This document shows positions 45,200-58,100 of a stretch of DNA of 64,000 nt, piece by piece. The translations under genes were made by a program, and so were the position numbers. The stretch's first letter is position 1; each line of letters opens with the position of its first letter. This DNA is from Pseudevernia furfuracea (lineage: Eukaryota; Ascomycota; Lecanoromycetes; Lecanorales; Parmeliaceae): positions 124,001-188,000 of the forward strand of contig JAIUPT010000015.1 in NCBI GenBank assembly GCA_022315425.1. The letters are read 5' to 3'. The notes below the pieces were generated by a model that searched no databases, was not told the DNA's origin, and saw only the letters and a program-made list of their open reading frames with translations.

Positions 45200-46640
45200 A
45201 GCGAATTCAAATAAGTATACTAACAGAAGCTTTGTCAAGAAGACTAAGTGAGATCAAGACATCTTCGAATTAAGATCAATATCGACAATTGAGACATCGT
45301 ATCTCTGAATCTGATCATTATACGGCAAAAGAAATCATGACGGAATCGCCTTGTGTACAGTGAGCAAGGAATAAAGAAGTTACTGAATTATTCGTACGAC
45401 TTAGCGAATCGCAAAGAAATCGTTATACACATCTTCTCACCTCACAGCGAGTCTGCTACAAGGCAACGAGATTAGATTCGAAAACAATTAGCAAACGGAC
45501 GACCTCTTCACTAAGCATGTCGACCATATAACACGAAAAAGACGCCTAGGCTTCACATCTCGATTTCTTAACACATCATCGCAACAACATTCTTCAGAGC
45601 ACTCACATTCTTTGCGAGGTGTCAAACGGTCAGCAAATAAGAAAGTTAGGTGAGAACAAAGAAAACCGGCATTCAGCATCTCAACACTTTTTTTTCTTTT
45701 AACATCGATAGGCCCAATTTCAGCCACCTACACGACATCGAAAGCAGATAACATATTCGATTCCTTTTTCCCCTTTTTATCATTTTCACGATCATGACGA
45801 ACTATAACATAAATTCTACGAATCAGACGCTTGAGTTACGGGCGTAATCTATGTCAGATAGGTCATTGACAGCGGAGTACTCGCTATCGGTCTTAGAACG
45901 GGTGTCAAGAACTTAGTATTGATGAGACATCGACAGTCGAAGCGATAGACTTACGAAGCGAATGAATACAATGGATAGCACTACGGAACAACATAGCGAC
46001 GGACGTCGAATGATAAGAGGCTATGGTTAGAACATGAGTAGAAGATGGATATTTGATGACAAGAGCTTGAGAGACACAGAGCAAATTTACAATGAAACTC
46101 CCAGAATAGACTGTCAGCGGGAGTTGAGGTGGAAAACATATCTGTATGCGATGAATTTCTTCGATTCTATATGAAGTTTTGATGATAACAATTTGAAGGC
46201 ATAGAGCAGCTTTGAACACGCTGTAGCAGACATAGACAATATGAACAATATGAACAATACGACAATGTGACTGCAGCAGACATGAACAACATGAACAACA
46301 AGACAATGTGCCTGCTGAACAATATGAACAACTTCGACTAGACTGCATTCGGCCTAGCGCACTCAAATCAACATGCGATTCGGTCAAAACCTCGGACATG
46401 ATGTTTTTGAGCGATTTCAGGCCATTCCAGAACGGCGTCAAGACTTCATTTTTCACTCAGGCAAATTCGAATGCTCAGCGACTTGATATTCAACAACAAC
46501 GTCATATGACATCTATCTTCTTCGCCTCCTCTCGAGCTATAGTCTATGACTGTCGACGACGCCATAGCCGTAGGCCCGAAGCGTGTTGTTGATGACGTCG
46601 TCGCTCTCGATGAATTTGATTTCAAGGAGAACACAACTCA
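45200..46640 (+). pseudogene. Unrecognised decayed coding region inside LTR element copy 2
   Basis: One plus-strand frame reads LTEALSRRLSEIKTSS, then ARNKEVTELFVRLSESQRNR, then YTHLLTSQRVCYKATRLD with a few stops. Further on, around 45920-46230, another reads DSRSDRLTKRMNTMDSTTEQ, CQRELRWKTYLYAMNFFDSI and an Asn/Met repeat (DNMNNMNN). These look protein-like and are possibly a second Gag-type ORF unrelated to copy 1. The 183-codon open frame on the minus strand (45905-46456) has Cys/Ser-rich low-complexity sequence and is more likely a shadow. Confidence 0.35.
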
Positions 46641-47187
46641 GCTGCGCCAAGGTCATTTGATATTGATTTAAGGTTAAGGTTCGGACGGTTCGAAAGGTCT
46701 CAGTCAATCACAGGCCTTCATTCAGCAACTTTCTTCTCCGATCGCAAATTCAATATCAGCTATTCAGCCTACATCAAAAACCATTTTTGATCACCATTTC
46801 TTTAATTCTTCATCAATGAAGGTCATTTCAGAATCCCTGCAACCGCATGACGTCATGCTAGCGACATGGCATCGCCAAGACGTCACCGAAGCGACTTGGG
46901 ATCAGTACTGCGACTGAGGATTGCGCCGGCGGGCATCATATTTCTACTTTGTTCTTTCTTTCACAGGCATAGCGAGCGACTATGAGCGAGCGACTACAGT
47001 TATGAGGATATGTCTTTTCGGAGGGGGGGGGTAGTGTTACGAGCGTACCCCGCATCCCGGCGTCCCTGCATCCCTTTGACACAGCCTTTCTTTGACAAAG
47101 CCTTTCTTTGACACTTCCCTTTTAGACTTAGCGTGTCTTGACAGGTTCACTCCGTCATACATATATGATCTCTCTCTCAGTACATAG

Positions 47188-47597
47188 TGTCACGAAGAGA
47201 AGTGAAGTGTTATTCTGAACTTGGGATAATATTGAGTAGCTATGATTTTGATTTATTATATAAGACGAACGTAAAGAGAAAAGAAAGAGAAACAAGTTCG
47301 CTGTGAGAAATCCGCTCCTTAAATACCCGTAGAAGCCTTGCTAGCAGTAGCGCCCGAGCGGGTGCTAGTCAGCCGAGCGCCGGGTAGCGAGGGTGAACTT
47401 GACTTGGTGGAATCCAGATTCTGACTTTGACTTTCGAGTTCGAATGCTTAGTCATCGTCGAGTTATTGAGGTGAAACTTGAGTGCTGGATAGTTGAGGTG
47501 AACTTGAGTGCTGGGTAGTTGAGGTGAACTTGACATCCGGGTGGTTCAGGTGAACTTGACTTGGAATTTTTGATGGGACGATTTTGCGATCGTGACA
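47188..47597 (-). repeat. 3' LTR of Gypsy-2
   Basis: 410 bp. It differs from 53381-53790 at about 16 sites, all transitions in the part I aligned. Confidence 0.88.
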
Positions 47598-47861
47598 GTA
47601 TCCCTCCTCTTTAAATTCGAGCTTCTGCGAGATCAATTTCACTTTTTAAAAAAACACGGTTATTTGAAAATAAAATTTTGAAATGAATTAGTGTATATCA
47701 AATTCAGAGCAAATCGAGGTCGTAGGGTATATGTGAGGGCGAATAGAATTTATTGACTGAAATTCTTTTAGTCACATATTTTCAAGTGCGTGCGCCCGAT
47801 CGCAAGGTCTTTCGACGGTGGCGCTATGCGCTCGAGAGCTTATGAGGCACATGCGTTATTT

Positions 47862-50800
47862 CTAAGAGACGAATAGCTCGTCGTCGTCGCTATCGTCGTT
47901 GCGAAACTTAGAATTGTTCGAGTCGTTCTTGAACGTTTTCCAGATGAGGTGCTTTGCGGCGATAGAGTACTTGTCATAGAACTCGTTCATGGCTTCGATT
48001 GTTATGCAGACGTTGTTAAAAGATTCAAGTCTGGAAGACGCGTCGAAATTGATTCACTGAACCCTATAGTACGAACGATCGCGCCTTATTCTGACGTTGA
48101 TGATTTTATCGATTGAGAATAGTTGATATCGATCGATTTCAACAGAGAGAAATAATATCGGAGGCGGCGATATCTGTTCGAATAAGATATCATTAGATTC
48201 GAGGCGCAATAAAATAATGTCGAATATATCATAATAGTCTCAATCTGTGAGAAGTTCGAAACGATAGACGTGAGAGCTAACGACTTTCGTAATCTTGAAG
48301 GGGCCTTCGAACTTGTTAATTAGTTTTCGAGTACGTTTCTTCTCGATTCAGAGGTTTCGAGCGTTTAATTAGATCTTATCGCTCTCGCGATACTTGAGAT
48401 CGAGTTAATAATTTCGATTGATAAATTTCTTTTGATTGGCTTGAGCGTAAGTCATCTGTTCTTTAAGAATCTCGTCGATCTTGAGTATCTTAGCTGCAAA
48501 GTTCTCTGTAGAGTCTCGAAGCTAAATATCTTCGAGAACTATAGAATCGTCAAAGTGCTTCGAGAGCTCGAAATCTATTCGAGAGTTCTGACTCGAGTTG
48601 ACGAAGAATAAACTAACGATAGTAGTCTTTGAAATATGATTATTAATAAAGAATTCTGCGAAAGACAATCACTTAGCTCAGTCGTTCTGAAGAAAGACGA
48701 TATACGCGCGAAGATATTACTTTAAAACAGCGTTAAAGCGCTCGATCTAATCGTCTATTTCGAAGTGAAATGTTATCGAAAGAATAATCTTGATGCTCGC
48801 GAGCTTACATAGCTCGTATTAGAATTCGAACTTAAACTAAATATCTCGATCGAAAATAATGATGGTTGAGAAGTCGTGATTCTTTTAAATTCATAGATAG
48901 AATACTTTAACGATAGTCTCGACGTTTATTTTGTTTATGAGAATATATTTTATTATCTTGAAAAGTCGATCGACGACGACGAGAATATTGATATAGTCTC
49001 GCTCGAAGTGATCTAAACTTAGAGAGAGATCAACGATGAAATTTATCGAGATGTGCGTTCATCGTTTATCGAGCACGAAAAGAGACTTAAGTAACTCGTG
49101 CTTTTTGTCTTGAGAGATCTTAAATCGAAAGCAATCGTGACAATTTCGCACGTATCGTCGAACGTCGTTTCGAAGCTCTAATTATTAATAAGTTCTGAAC
49201 ACAAGTTCGTACTGCTTGATCTTTTTCGAGTGATTAGCGTTAAGAAAGTCGTGAGCGAGGCGAAGAATTCTTAGTCTTAAGTCGTTATTGTCGAAAACGA
49301 GCATTTGATTATTATAAAAGTAAATGCGCTCGTCTCTCTCGTCGAGTTTCGTCAAAGACATATTCTTAAGTTTGCGAACGTCGCCTCGCAAAGCTTTAAA
49401 GATAATCTTGATTTAAGAGTCTTATTGATAGACGCGATTCAAAGCGAGCTTTAAAGCGATTATCTCGTTTATCGAATCTTCGAGATCGTCTTCAGAGTCT
49501 TCAAAGAGGGATTTCGTAGACTTCGAGAGTTCGAGACTTGATTCGACTACGAACATTGATGTTAGAAGAATTAAGCGTATCTTTAAGACGAATTCTAAGG
49601 GCGCAAAGATCTAAATATCAAGATTTTCAAATTTTAAGATGATCTGTTATTGATACTTTCGGCGATGATTCTTCTTCTCTCGCGAAAGATCTTTTAATTA
49701 TCGAATAAGAGCGTCGACGCGACGATTTAGATCGTCAAATCGATACGTAATCTTGAAGTTGAATTGAAATAAAAACTCTGATCAGCGAGCTTGACGTCGA
49801 CTTAGAAGCTTAATAGTTATGAAGTATTTGAGATTTTTATGATCGAATAGAATCGTAACGAGCTCTTCGATATCTTTTAGCTCGAAACGTCAAAGCTCGA
49901 AAGTTCTAATAACGACTAAGAGTTTCTTATCGTAGATTTCGTAGTTACATTTCGCGAGACTTATCTTAATGAAGAAGTAAACGACTGATCTTAGAGATTC
50001 GTCGCTATCGTATTGCGATATGATTCTCGTTATAACGTGATTCGAAGCGTCGGTTTTCACGACGATCTGCTTCTTCGAGTCGAAATGTAGTAGAATTAAG
50101 ACTATGATAAAGACTTTCTTTAGAAAGTCGAAGGCTTTCTAATACTTAAGAGATCACATAAAGAATTGATTCTTCTTGATAAGCTACGTTAGAGAGTTAA
50201 CGAGTCGAGAGAATTCTTGAATAAAGCGTCGATAAAAATTGATAAAGTCTAGAAAGCTCTGAACGTTCTTGACGTTTCGAGAGGTATTTTATTTTAGAAT
50301 CGCGAATATCTTTTTTATATTTATCTGAACATCTCGAATAATAATAATCAAGTCTAAATACTTAACTTCGATGACTTCGAAGAAGCATTTCTGCATATCG
50401 ATCTAAAGTTTCGTCTCGCGAAGACGCTCGAGTACGAGTCGAACGTGCTTAATGTGCTTCTTGTCGTTATCGTTATAGATTAAAATGTTATCGATATAGA
50501 TGATGCAAAAATCGTTTAGATACTCGTAAAGTATATTATTAATATAATTTTAAAACGTAGAGAGGGCGCCGTAGAGCTCAAAGTTCATAACTAGAGATTC
50601 GTAGAGCTCGTATCGCGTGCGAAAGATCGTCTTTTATTTCTCGTCCTTAGTTATGCGTAGCTTATTAAAGACTGCGATAATGTCTAGAATAATGAATTTC
50701 TTGACCTTGTAAATGCGAGCGAGAGTCTCTTGAATCAAAGAGAGTGAATAACGATTCTTAATAATAATAACGTTGAGCGCTCGATAATCTACGTATAAAC

Positions 50801-53263
50801 GAAGATCGTTATCGAGCTTTCGAGCGAAGAGTACGAGCGAGACGACTAAGAACTTGCTTAAGCGAATAAATTCTTTGATCAAGTTGTCGTTTAGATACTT
50901 CTTGAGCATCTGTAATTCGTCTTATAACATCGAATATATAGAGTCGAAATCAGACTTCTTATTCGATAATAGATCGATTTTGTGATCACAGTCTCGATAA
51001 GAGAAAAGCCTCTCGACTTTCTCGCGCGAGAACACGTCTAAAAAGTTTTGATATTCGACTGAAACGATAATGCTCGAGTCGGGATAAGACTTTTCCTCTA
51101 AAGTCTTTTCGATATCGTCTATCGTGATCGCGAATAGTTGAATCTCGAGATTCTTGACAAGCTTAGCGAAGGGCGTCGTCTCTATTATACGAATCTTAAA
51201 GAACGTCGCGAACTTGAGAACTAAGACTGAGAGAGATAAAGAGCTCTTTCGTAAGTAAGTTCTAGAGTCTCATATCGTGATTCGTAGAATTTCGACAATG
51301 AGATTCTTTAGAAATCGCGCTCGGCGTCGTTTCGTCTAACGACGAATAATGTAATAGCTGAAAAGATGTTCTTTCTTCGGGTCGAAGACACTAAGAGCTT
51401 TATAGTCGTTAGGGGGCGTAAATAAGAATTGAAGAAATATTAGAGCGAGTTTCGCATCGATAACGAATTCTGGGCGATAGCTGAGTGTGTTTCCCTCAGA
51501 AAAGAAATGAATCTTAATATAGTTTTTCTTTATTCAGAGAAGTTCGATAACGATATCGTAGATAGAAAGAGTGATAACGAAGAAGATAGTTGTTACGAGG
51601 GATTTCGAGTGCTTCGAAACTTGAAAGAACGCTCGAGCGAAGTGTGTTACGAGATCTAACTTAGCGAGTTGATCGTTAAATTCTTGAAGCTCTCGAGAGG
51701 TGTTAAGAGAAAACAAAGAAATTTTATATTGTTACGCGAAAATAGAATCAAGAAAAGACTTAGTACTAATATCACAGTTGAATAAACTTTTTGCTTTTAA
51801 GTTAATATTATCTAGACTAAGCATATAAGTATAAATAAGATATCGCTTAGAAACTAAGATTGATTATGAGTTATAAGATATTAGTAATAGAGTCGAGATC
51901 TGTTTAATAGATTTTCTCACGCGACGATGTGAGAAGATTAAGCATTTCTCGAGCTCGAAGCTTTAGAGATCGCGAGAGTAGCTGAGAGCGCGAATTTCAT
52001 CGTGCGAAGAAGTACCTTGCGCTCTTCGATGAATTTTCGTAAGAGATAGTCTTTAGATATATGATCACTATATTCGATATAAAGGTATAGCTTGTTATCG
52101 ATACGTCTCTAACGTTTTTGAGCTAAGATAGATTTATGAGCTTTCGCGAGACGAGGGATTACGTTGAATAGATTCATAACGATATTGTTATCGTTGATAG
52201 ATCTATAAACTACGAGAGTATTATTCGTACGAGACGCAGAGGCTGCTGAAGTTACGAGAACGCTCGAGTCGAGACGAGTGACACGAGAAACGAATAATTG
52301 AATTTGACGTTACTCGTTGTTTATTCGTTGATAAAGCTTCTTAAGCGCGTCGAAGAAAAGCAGACTCGCGTCTGTAAATATGAGAAGCGCTCTAAGCTCA
52401 CTGCTTAAACCTTTTTTAAAAGCGAATCGCTGATTTTCTTCGTCGTAGTCGATGTTATTAATGTGAGTTTTAAAGTTCGCGAGATATTAATAAAAGGATC
52501 GATTCGCTTGTCTGAGCTTTTAAATATAGCGCTATGCGATAGTCTTCTTATCGAGATCGTCGAAGATAGTGTTTAAGATCTTATAGAATTCTTTAATGAT
52601 GCGAATCGCTATCTCGTGTTTCGCTTTCACTAGAGAAAGAATACGTCGTTCGACGATATTCTTAAGACGATTCATAACGTATAGAATTTGATCGTGTTGA
52701 TTATGATATCAGTCGAAGTTGAAGTGTAGCTTGATCTTGAGCTTGTAAAGAAATCTCTTAAGAGCTTCGCGATTCTCATCGTACGAATTAGAGTCGAGAT
52801 ACTTAAGTGTTTTTCGTACGACGAAAATATTATCGATAAAGACGTAAATCTTCTTGATCTTAAAGAAGAACTGGACTAATTCGAAGAAGCTAACGAAGTT
52901 ATTTGATTATGCGTGCTCGAGTTCCTCTTGTTCGCGACGTAACTCTCGACGAAGGTTTATTATTTGAACTTCGAGATTTCGCACTTCAGAGCGCTAAGCG
53001 TCGTTATCTATCACGACGACGTCGATAAAAGCTTGTTGAGTACGATAGATATTCAAAAGTCGCTCGAGATCTAGCGCTGCGACAACAGCTAGATCATTAG
53101 GGGTGTTAATTTAAAGATGAACGAGAGATACGAGGGCATCGAAGTCGGCTTCGATAATGTCTGACATCGTGTCTGATAGAGAGTCGTTGACTTGATTATT
53201 CTGAAAAACGTCTTCAAAGACTCTGAATGCTGTACGTAACAACTTAGCAGCACGTTGAGTCAT
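47862..53263 (-). pseudogene. Gypsy-2 Gag-Pol
   Basis: ATG at 53263 (MTQRAAKLLRTAFRVFEDVF) opens Gag. A former CCHC knuckle near 51970-52090 has lost its Cys (LYLYIEYSDHISKDY). A protease-like region lies at 51730-51480. RT spans about 50960-50300 (LDNDLRLYVDYRALNVIIIK; active site IIYIDNILIY near 50480, Asp to Asn). The integrase zinc region is at 49390-49185 and its core at about 49040-48740 (VVVDRLFK, FDRD, DD-W-IERFN). The end is a weak chromodomain-like block at 48190-48050 (YRVQWINFDASSRLESFNN) and the Ser/Asp tail DDSDDDELFVS. There are many stops, and at least one frame change since the two ends are not in one frame. Confidence 0.82.
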
Positions 53264-53380
53264 GGCGAGAGACTGAGGTTACGAGAATTGAGATGAATGT
53301 TGACTGAAGTGAAGGTGTAAAGTAGAGTTGACTGAGTGTTATCGATTAAGAATGACGACAATATGAAGTGACGTTCGTAA

Positions 53381-53790
53381 TGTCACGAAGGGAAGTGAAG
53401 TGTTATTCTGAACTTGAGATGATATTGAGTAGCTATGATTTTGATTTATTATATAAGACGAACGTAAAGAGAAAAGAAAGAGAAACAAGTTCGCTGTGAG
53501 AAATTCGCTTCTTAAATACTCGTAGAAGCCTTGCTAGCAGTAGCGCCCGAGCGGGTGCTAGTCAGTCGAGCGCCGGGTAGCGAGGGTGAACTTGACTTGA
53601 TGGAATTCAGATTCTGACTTTGACTTTCGAGTTCGGATGCTTAGTTATCGTCGGGTTGTTGAGGTGAAACTTGAGTGCTGGGTAGTTGAGGTGAACTTGA
53701 GTGCTGAGTAGTTGAGGTGAACTTGACATCCGGGTGGTTCAGGTGAACTTGACTTGGGATTTTTGATGGGACGATTTTGCGATCGTGACA
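53381..53790 (-). repeat. 5' LTR of Gypsy-2
   Basis: 410 bp, begins on the minus strand at 53790 with TGTCACGATCGC and ends CTTCGTGACA at 53381. Confidence 0.88.
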
Positions 53791-53951
53791 AGTTGTCTTA
53801 TTTAATATATCTATATGACTTGACTCTGTATTAATTCTAATAGTATAAAAGTTATAATAGATCGTTAATATCTTATAGTAACTTCAATTCTTATAAAAAT
53901 AAATCTTATATATCGTACAATAACTCTTAAAATAATATAAATAACAATTAA

Positions 53952-54174
53952 TGTCAGGGACTTGACATAGAGCTAGACTAGCGATCTGGTGTTATGTATG
54001 AATAGAATATTAACTATATAGAGTAATTACAAGAAGTGCTTTATGCGTATCAAAGTAATGCTTCACTGCGGAGTTAACGAATATAACTCGTAGAGCTGGG
54101 GCTAGCCGACCAGCCTAGAGTATAACACAGCAAGCAAGTAGATAAGTTAGTCGTCATGGGCTAGAATCGTGACA
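53952..54174. repeat. Solo LTR, 223 bp, with ATTAA target duplication
   Basis: A GC-balanced block TGTCAGGGACTTGACAT...ATCGTGACA lies inside AT-rich DNA and is flanked on both sides by ATTAA (53947-53951 and 54175-54179). The TG...CA ends, inverted TGTCA/TGACA and 5-bp duplication are those of an LTR left by LTR-LTR recombination. Its sequence is unlike the Gypsy-1, Gypsy-2 and TR-GAG LTRs apart from the terminal motif. Confidence 0.75.
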
Positions 54175-54179
54175 ATTAA

Positions 54180-55108
54180 TAATAGTTTATATAGATTTAA
54201 TAACATTAACTTTTTAAGAAACGTTAATAATTTTAAACTATTAGCGAAAACGCAAATTAGTTATCTGAGATTTTATTATAATAGAATTAGTTTCGAAAAT
54301 TAAATATTAAAAGCTTTCGCGAAGACTACAATCGTAATCTCTTTCGATTCATTAAATTTTACGAAATAAGAGTCTATTATATTAACGAGAAGAATTAATC
54401 GTCTTAAGATAATTAAAATTAATATTAATAATATAAAAACGTCTTTTATTAAGACGAGTACGTTTTAAAATAGACTAAATTATAAGATTCTTTAGACGAG
54501 TCTAAGAAAGATTATAAAGATAATGAATTCGTCGAGACTCATTTTTATTTAAATTCGATTAAGATAAACTTCGCGATAATCTATCAAGTCTATCGATAGT
54601 CTTTTATCTCAAATAATCAACTTTATAAACATCTTAAGTGATATCTATTAAAGACTTTAAAAAGACTCTCGAACGAGTCTCTAAAGCTTCTCGTAGTATA
54701 TACTCTTATTTACTTATTATTAGACGATGCTTAAAAGCCTTTTATAAAGAATATATCTATTCTTTATATCTATTTATTATTAGACGAGACTCGAAAGTCT
54801 TTCGTAGAGAAGATATTAAATATTATTAATACACTTATACGATTTATAACGCAGAAAGTCAACGTCGTTATAAAATATAACTTTCGTAATTTTCGATTCG
54901 CTACTATTAAAATATATTTTATCTAACAAGACGATACGTACGAAATCTATATTAATATCGATTATATTATAAGTTTTATTAATCGTTATTTCTAAAGAGA
55001 CTAATAAAACTTGACTTAATTATTAACATTAAGAAGATATCTACTATTATAAATATAAGAGAACTAAGCATTAAGCAGCATAATACTAACGAATATATAC
55101 GACTCTTT
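54180..55108 (+). pseudogene. Gypsy-3 remnant, part before LINE-2 (to protease)
   Basis: Very AT-rich. The last part (54930-55108) in one frame reads IYINIDYIISFINRYF...LTNIYDSLYIYL once the sequence is joined across LINE-2 to 60489. That has the layout of a Ty3/Gypsy aspartic protease region (D-x-G-like start, then a strand-rich stretch). The Asp-Ser/Thr-Gly triad itself is decayed. Confidence 0.5.
55094..55108. repeat. Target duplication of LINE-2, left copy (TATATACGACTCTTT)
   Basis: Identical 15-mer at 60474-60488. Confidence 0.85.
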
Positions 55109-58100
55109 GATTTAATTTTATACTCGTGTCTACTCAAGCTACGAAGAGTAATTACGGGCTACTGCTTAGACTATATTACAAGAGAAACCTTTCTTCGACT
55201 AGTCGAAACAGGGTAAAAACTCTCGCTATTCTTTCTTATCGCATCTTCTTATCGCATAATCTTTCTATCACACTGCGTTCCCTAGTCTATTCGTACGAAT
55301 TCGTGTGTCTTCTTGAAGTACTTGTTGCTGCTCCTATTATTGCCTATCATATAGCTACTCCTTAGTCAGCGAGAACTATTCTAAAAGGTCAATCGAGATC
55401 AGTCATCGCGCTGCGACCTTTACCCCTCGCGAGATTGTCAGCATCTCTCTCAGATCAGCTATCTCAGCCTTCTTCAGAAGAGTTTATCTCTCGCTTCCCA
55501 GCCTTAAACAGAATAAGAGAACGTGTCTAATATTCTGTTTTCTTCAGTCACACTCGCATACGAAAGAGAGTATCTCAGAGACTTTACATATATACAGAAA
55601 GTGTGTTAAATCAATCTTCTCTGTTCGTAGCTGAGTTAGAGCGAAGCTCTCTGCTTTTATTAGATCTTCATAAAGAGATCTTTTATTTGATCATAGATCT
55701 CCTCTTTGTGCGAGACTGCGTCGTTCTTCTGAAATCTCAGTCTGATACTAAGCTCACACTGCTTCTCAGACTGCTTTCTATTAGTCTTCAACAAGGTCTC
55801 TAGTCTTTCTTGATATTCTTTCTTCGTCAGATATTTGTAGAGAGTCTCAATTTTCGAGTCGAAGCGTTCTTAGAGCTCACTCTTCTTTATCTTCTGCTGA
55901 GATCTGAAGAACTACTCGTCTTTTATCTCGTTTCTCTCTTAGCTTTCTTCGAATCCTCGCATTTTCTAGCTTCGTAACGAGATAACTGTCTCTAAGTGCT
56001 TGATTTCGAAGTACTGCTTAATCCATCGTAATCTAGAGAGAGAGAATCCCTATCTCCGCTTCGACGACTCTCTTATTGATGACTTTGTATGTCTCGACTA
56101 CTCTTCGCAGACATCCATTCTATATAGTCTCTAGGGTCTTGACGTGAGATCGCTTGCTATTTCGAAGACCTCGTGATATGTGTCACGTTGCTGCTGCGTA
56201 TGTTATCGCTAATCGTACGATAGAGCTATACACTTGTCTTGCTTTGTTCAGTGTGACGCCTCATGTTGAGACTGCAGTTATTGATAGTGCTCTGCATTGC
56301 GATTTCATCTTGACCTTGACTTCTCTAATATGAGATTCTCAACGAAGTTTGTCGTCGATCTACAGTTCTAACACGCGAATACTAGCCTTTAACTTTGCCG
56401 TTACAGAGTCTAGGTCGACGCTGGCCCTTATATTAAACTTCCCTGAACTCCTTATCAGATAAATTAGCTCGTATTTCTTTGACGCGAACGTCGCTCCATA
56501 AGTCCCTGCTCATTATAAATAGATTTCGTGTGCTTTTTTAAGAGTCTCGCAGTTTGTCTCAATGCTCTTCTCATATGTCAGTAGATGAATATCATCAACG
56601 AATTCTTCTACTTGCAATTTCAACTTGATCTTCGTATATCTCTCAATCAAGAAAGCGTTAAAGAATAGAAAAAGAATAGACGACATCGAAGATCCCTATG
56701 AGATCCTCGTCTCTGCAGGCTTTAGCCTGCTTATTATTCTTTCTAGAGTGAGAGAGATTTCTCTGTCAGTAAGAAAGCTTCTTATTCAGTTCACAATTAG
56801 CTTCGAGATCCCCTTCTGTCTAAGATTGTGAAGCAGACGATGATAAGAGACGTTATCGAAAGCCTCTATCATATCTAGTAAAAGAAGACTAACAACTTTA
56901 TTCTTCTCACAATCTCAGACTATGTGCACTGCATCTATTATCGTTTTCAGAGCTATCTTCGTAAATCTCTTTCTTCTAACTCTCATCTATTCTAACGAGA
57001 GAAGATCATTATCTTCTGCGCAGTCACTAAGTCTGCGCGCAATTACTATCTTCAGTGTCTTCCCCAGTGTACTTAAGAGTGCTATTGATCTATACGACTT
57101 CGATTCGAAGTAATCCTCCTTCTTTGACTTTCTTAACACAATAATATTAGTCTTACGAAACTCCTTAGAGTGATAACTCACGTCTACGCATGTCTAAAAT
57201 AAGTGCCTAAACTTGGAGAGCAGCTTCTCTGTAACTAGTCTTAGAAAGCGATTTGACAGGTCATCTACCTCTGAAGCTTTGTCTGATTTTGATCTAAAGA
57301 TAGTCTTACGTATCTCTTTCTTCGTGATCTGACTACTCATTGACAGCGAAGAAGAATAGACTGCTTTTAGAATATCGAAGATATCTATCTGAGGGGGAGA
57401 AGAAAAGAAAGTCTTTCTTAGAGCATTAACTTTTTCTTTAAACGTAGTGACTAGACTCTTCTTTATTCTTCTTATTAACGAGAACTTCGATAGAGACTTA
57501 AAGCATATGTTATCGTTTCTCGCTCAGCTAACTATGCTCTAGATCTCTCTAGGTGATTGCGTTATCTCGTACACTCTTCTGTGAAAGTGAAGAGTCTTAA
57601 TCTTGCTTATTATCTTATCTCTCTTCTTAAGTGTCGCTCTTTATGTATACTCTGCGTACTCGCTACGACTAACTCGATATCGAGATATCTTAGTCTTCGC
57701 TTTCTTTGTTGCTAGACTGCACTCTTTATTTTAGAATAACTTATCTTTCTCTAACGACTTAGTTCACGATACTATATTTTTCACTATCTTATTAAGTTCT
57801 CTATAGAGCAGACTAACATAGTTATCGATCTACTTCGAATTTGCTAGAGAGTTTAATAAGAGTATCGCGTCTAGTGCTTAAGCTTCTCTAACTATCTCTT
57901 CTGATTTTGTTATCTTTCAAGCACGACGTCGCTATTTCGAAGCGCTCTTCGTTACCAGATCGAGCTTCGTGAGTATTAAGAGATAATTCGAGTTATGCTA
58001 CAGATTCGATTTTACTTGATAACGAACTATTATCTTCGTTGTCTCTGAAGTAGTAAAGACTAGATCGATCGCACTCTTCTATTCTCGAGATCTTCACGTT

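Larger units (their letters stand above)
47188..53790 (-). mobile_element. Gypsy-2: chromodomain-type Ty3/Gypsy retrotransposon
   Basis: 6.6 kb with two 410-bp LTRs (47188-47597 and 53381-53790), ends TGTCACGA/TCGTGACA. A purine tract (AAAGAGGAGGGA on the minus strand) adjoins the 3' LTR at 47598. Gag-Pol runs on the minus strand. It sits inside the 3' LTR of the TR-GAG-type element. The LTR contains a tandem of roughly 33 bp built on GGTGAACTTGAGTGCTGGGT. No clear target duplication (CATAG versus AGTTG). Confidence 0.88.
44954..53842 (+). mobile_element. LTR element of the TR-GAG family, copy 2, split by Gypsy-2 in its 3' LTR
   Basis: The 5' LTR 44954-45155 begins TGTTACGAGCG and ends TCTAACA. 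The 3' LTR is 47035-47187 plus 53791-53842, interrupted by Gypsy-2. GTATA duplicates flank the whole. The 1.9 kb interior differs from copy 1 except for about 380 bp before the 3' LTR (46650-47034), which match 683-1075 in reverse. A G9 polypurine run (47023-47031) precedes the 3' LTR. The 3' LTR has a 17-bp CTTTGACAAAGCC-type duplication and lacks 13 bp next to the Gypsy-2 junction. Confidence 0.78.

Noticed and set aside
45905..46456. 183-codon minus-strand frame inside LTR element copy 2
   Set aside because: Cys/Ser/His low complexity, opposite to the element, with no recognisable domain; it overlaps a protein-like plus-strand frame.
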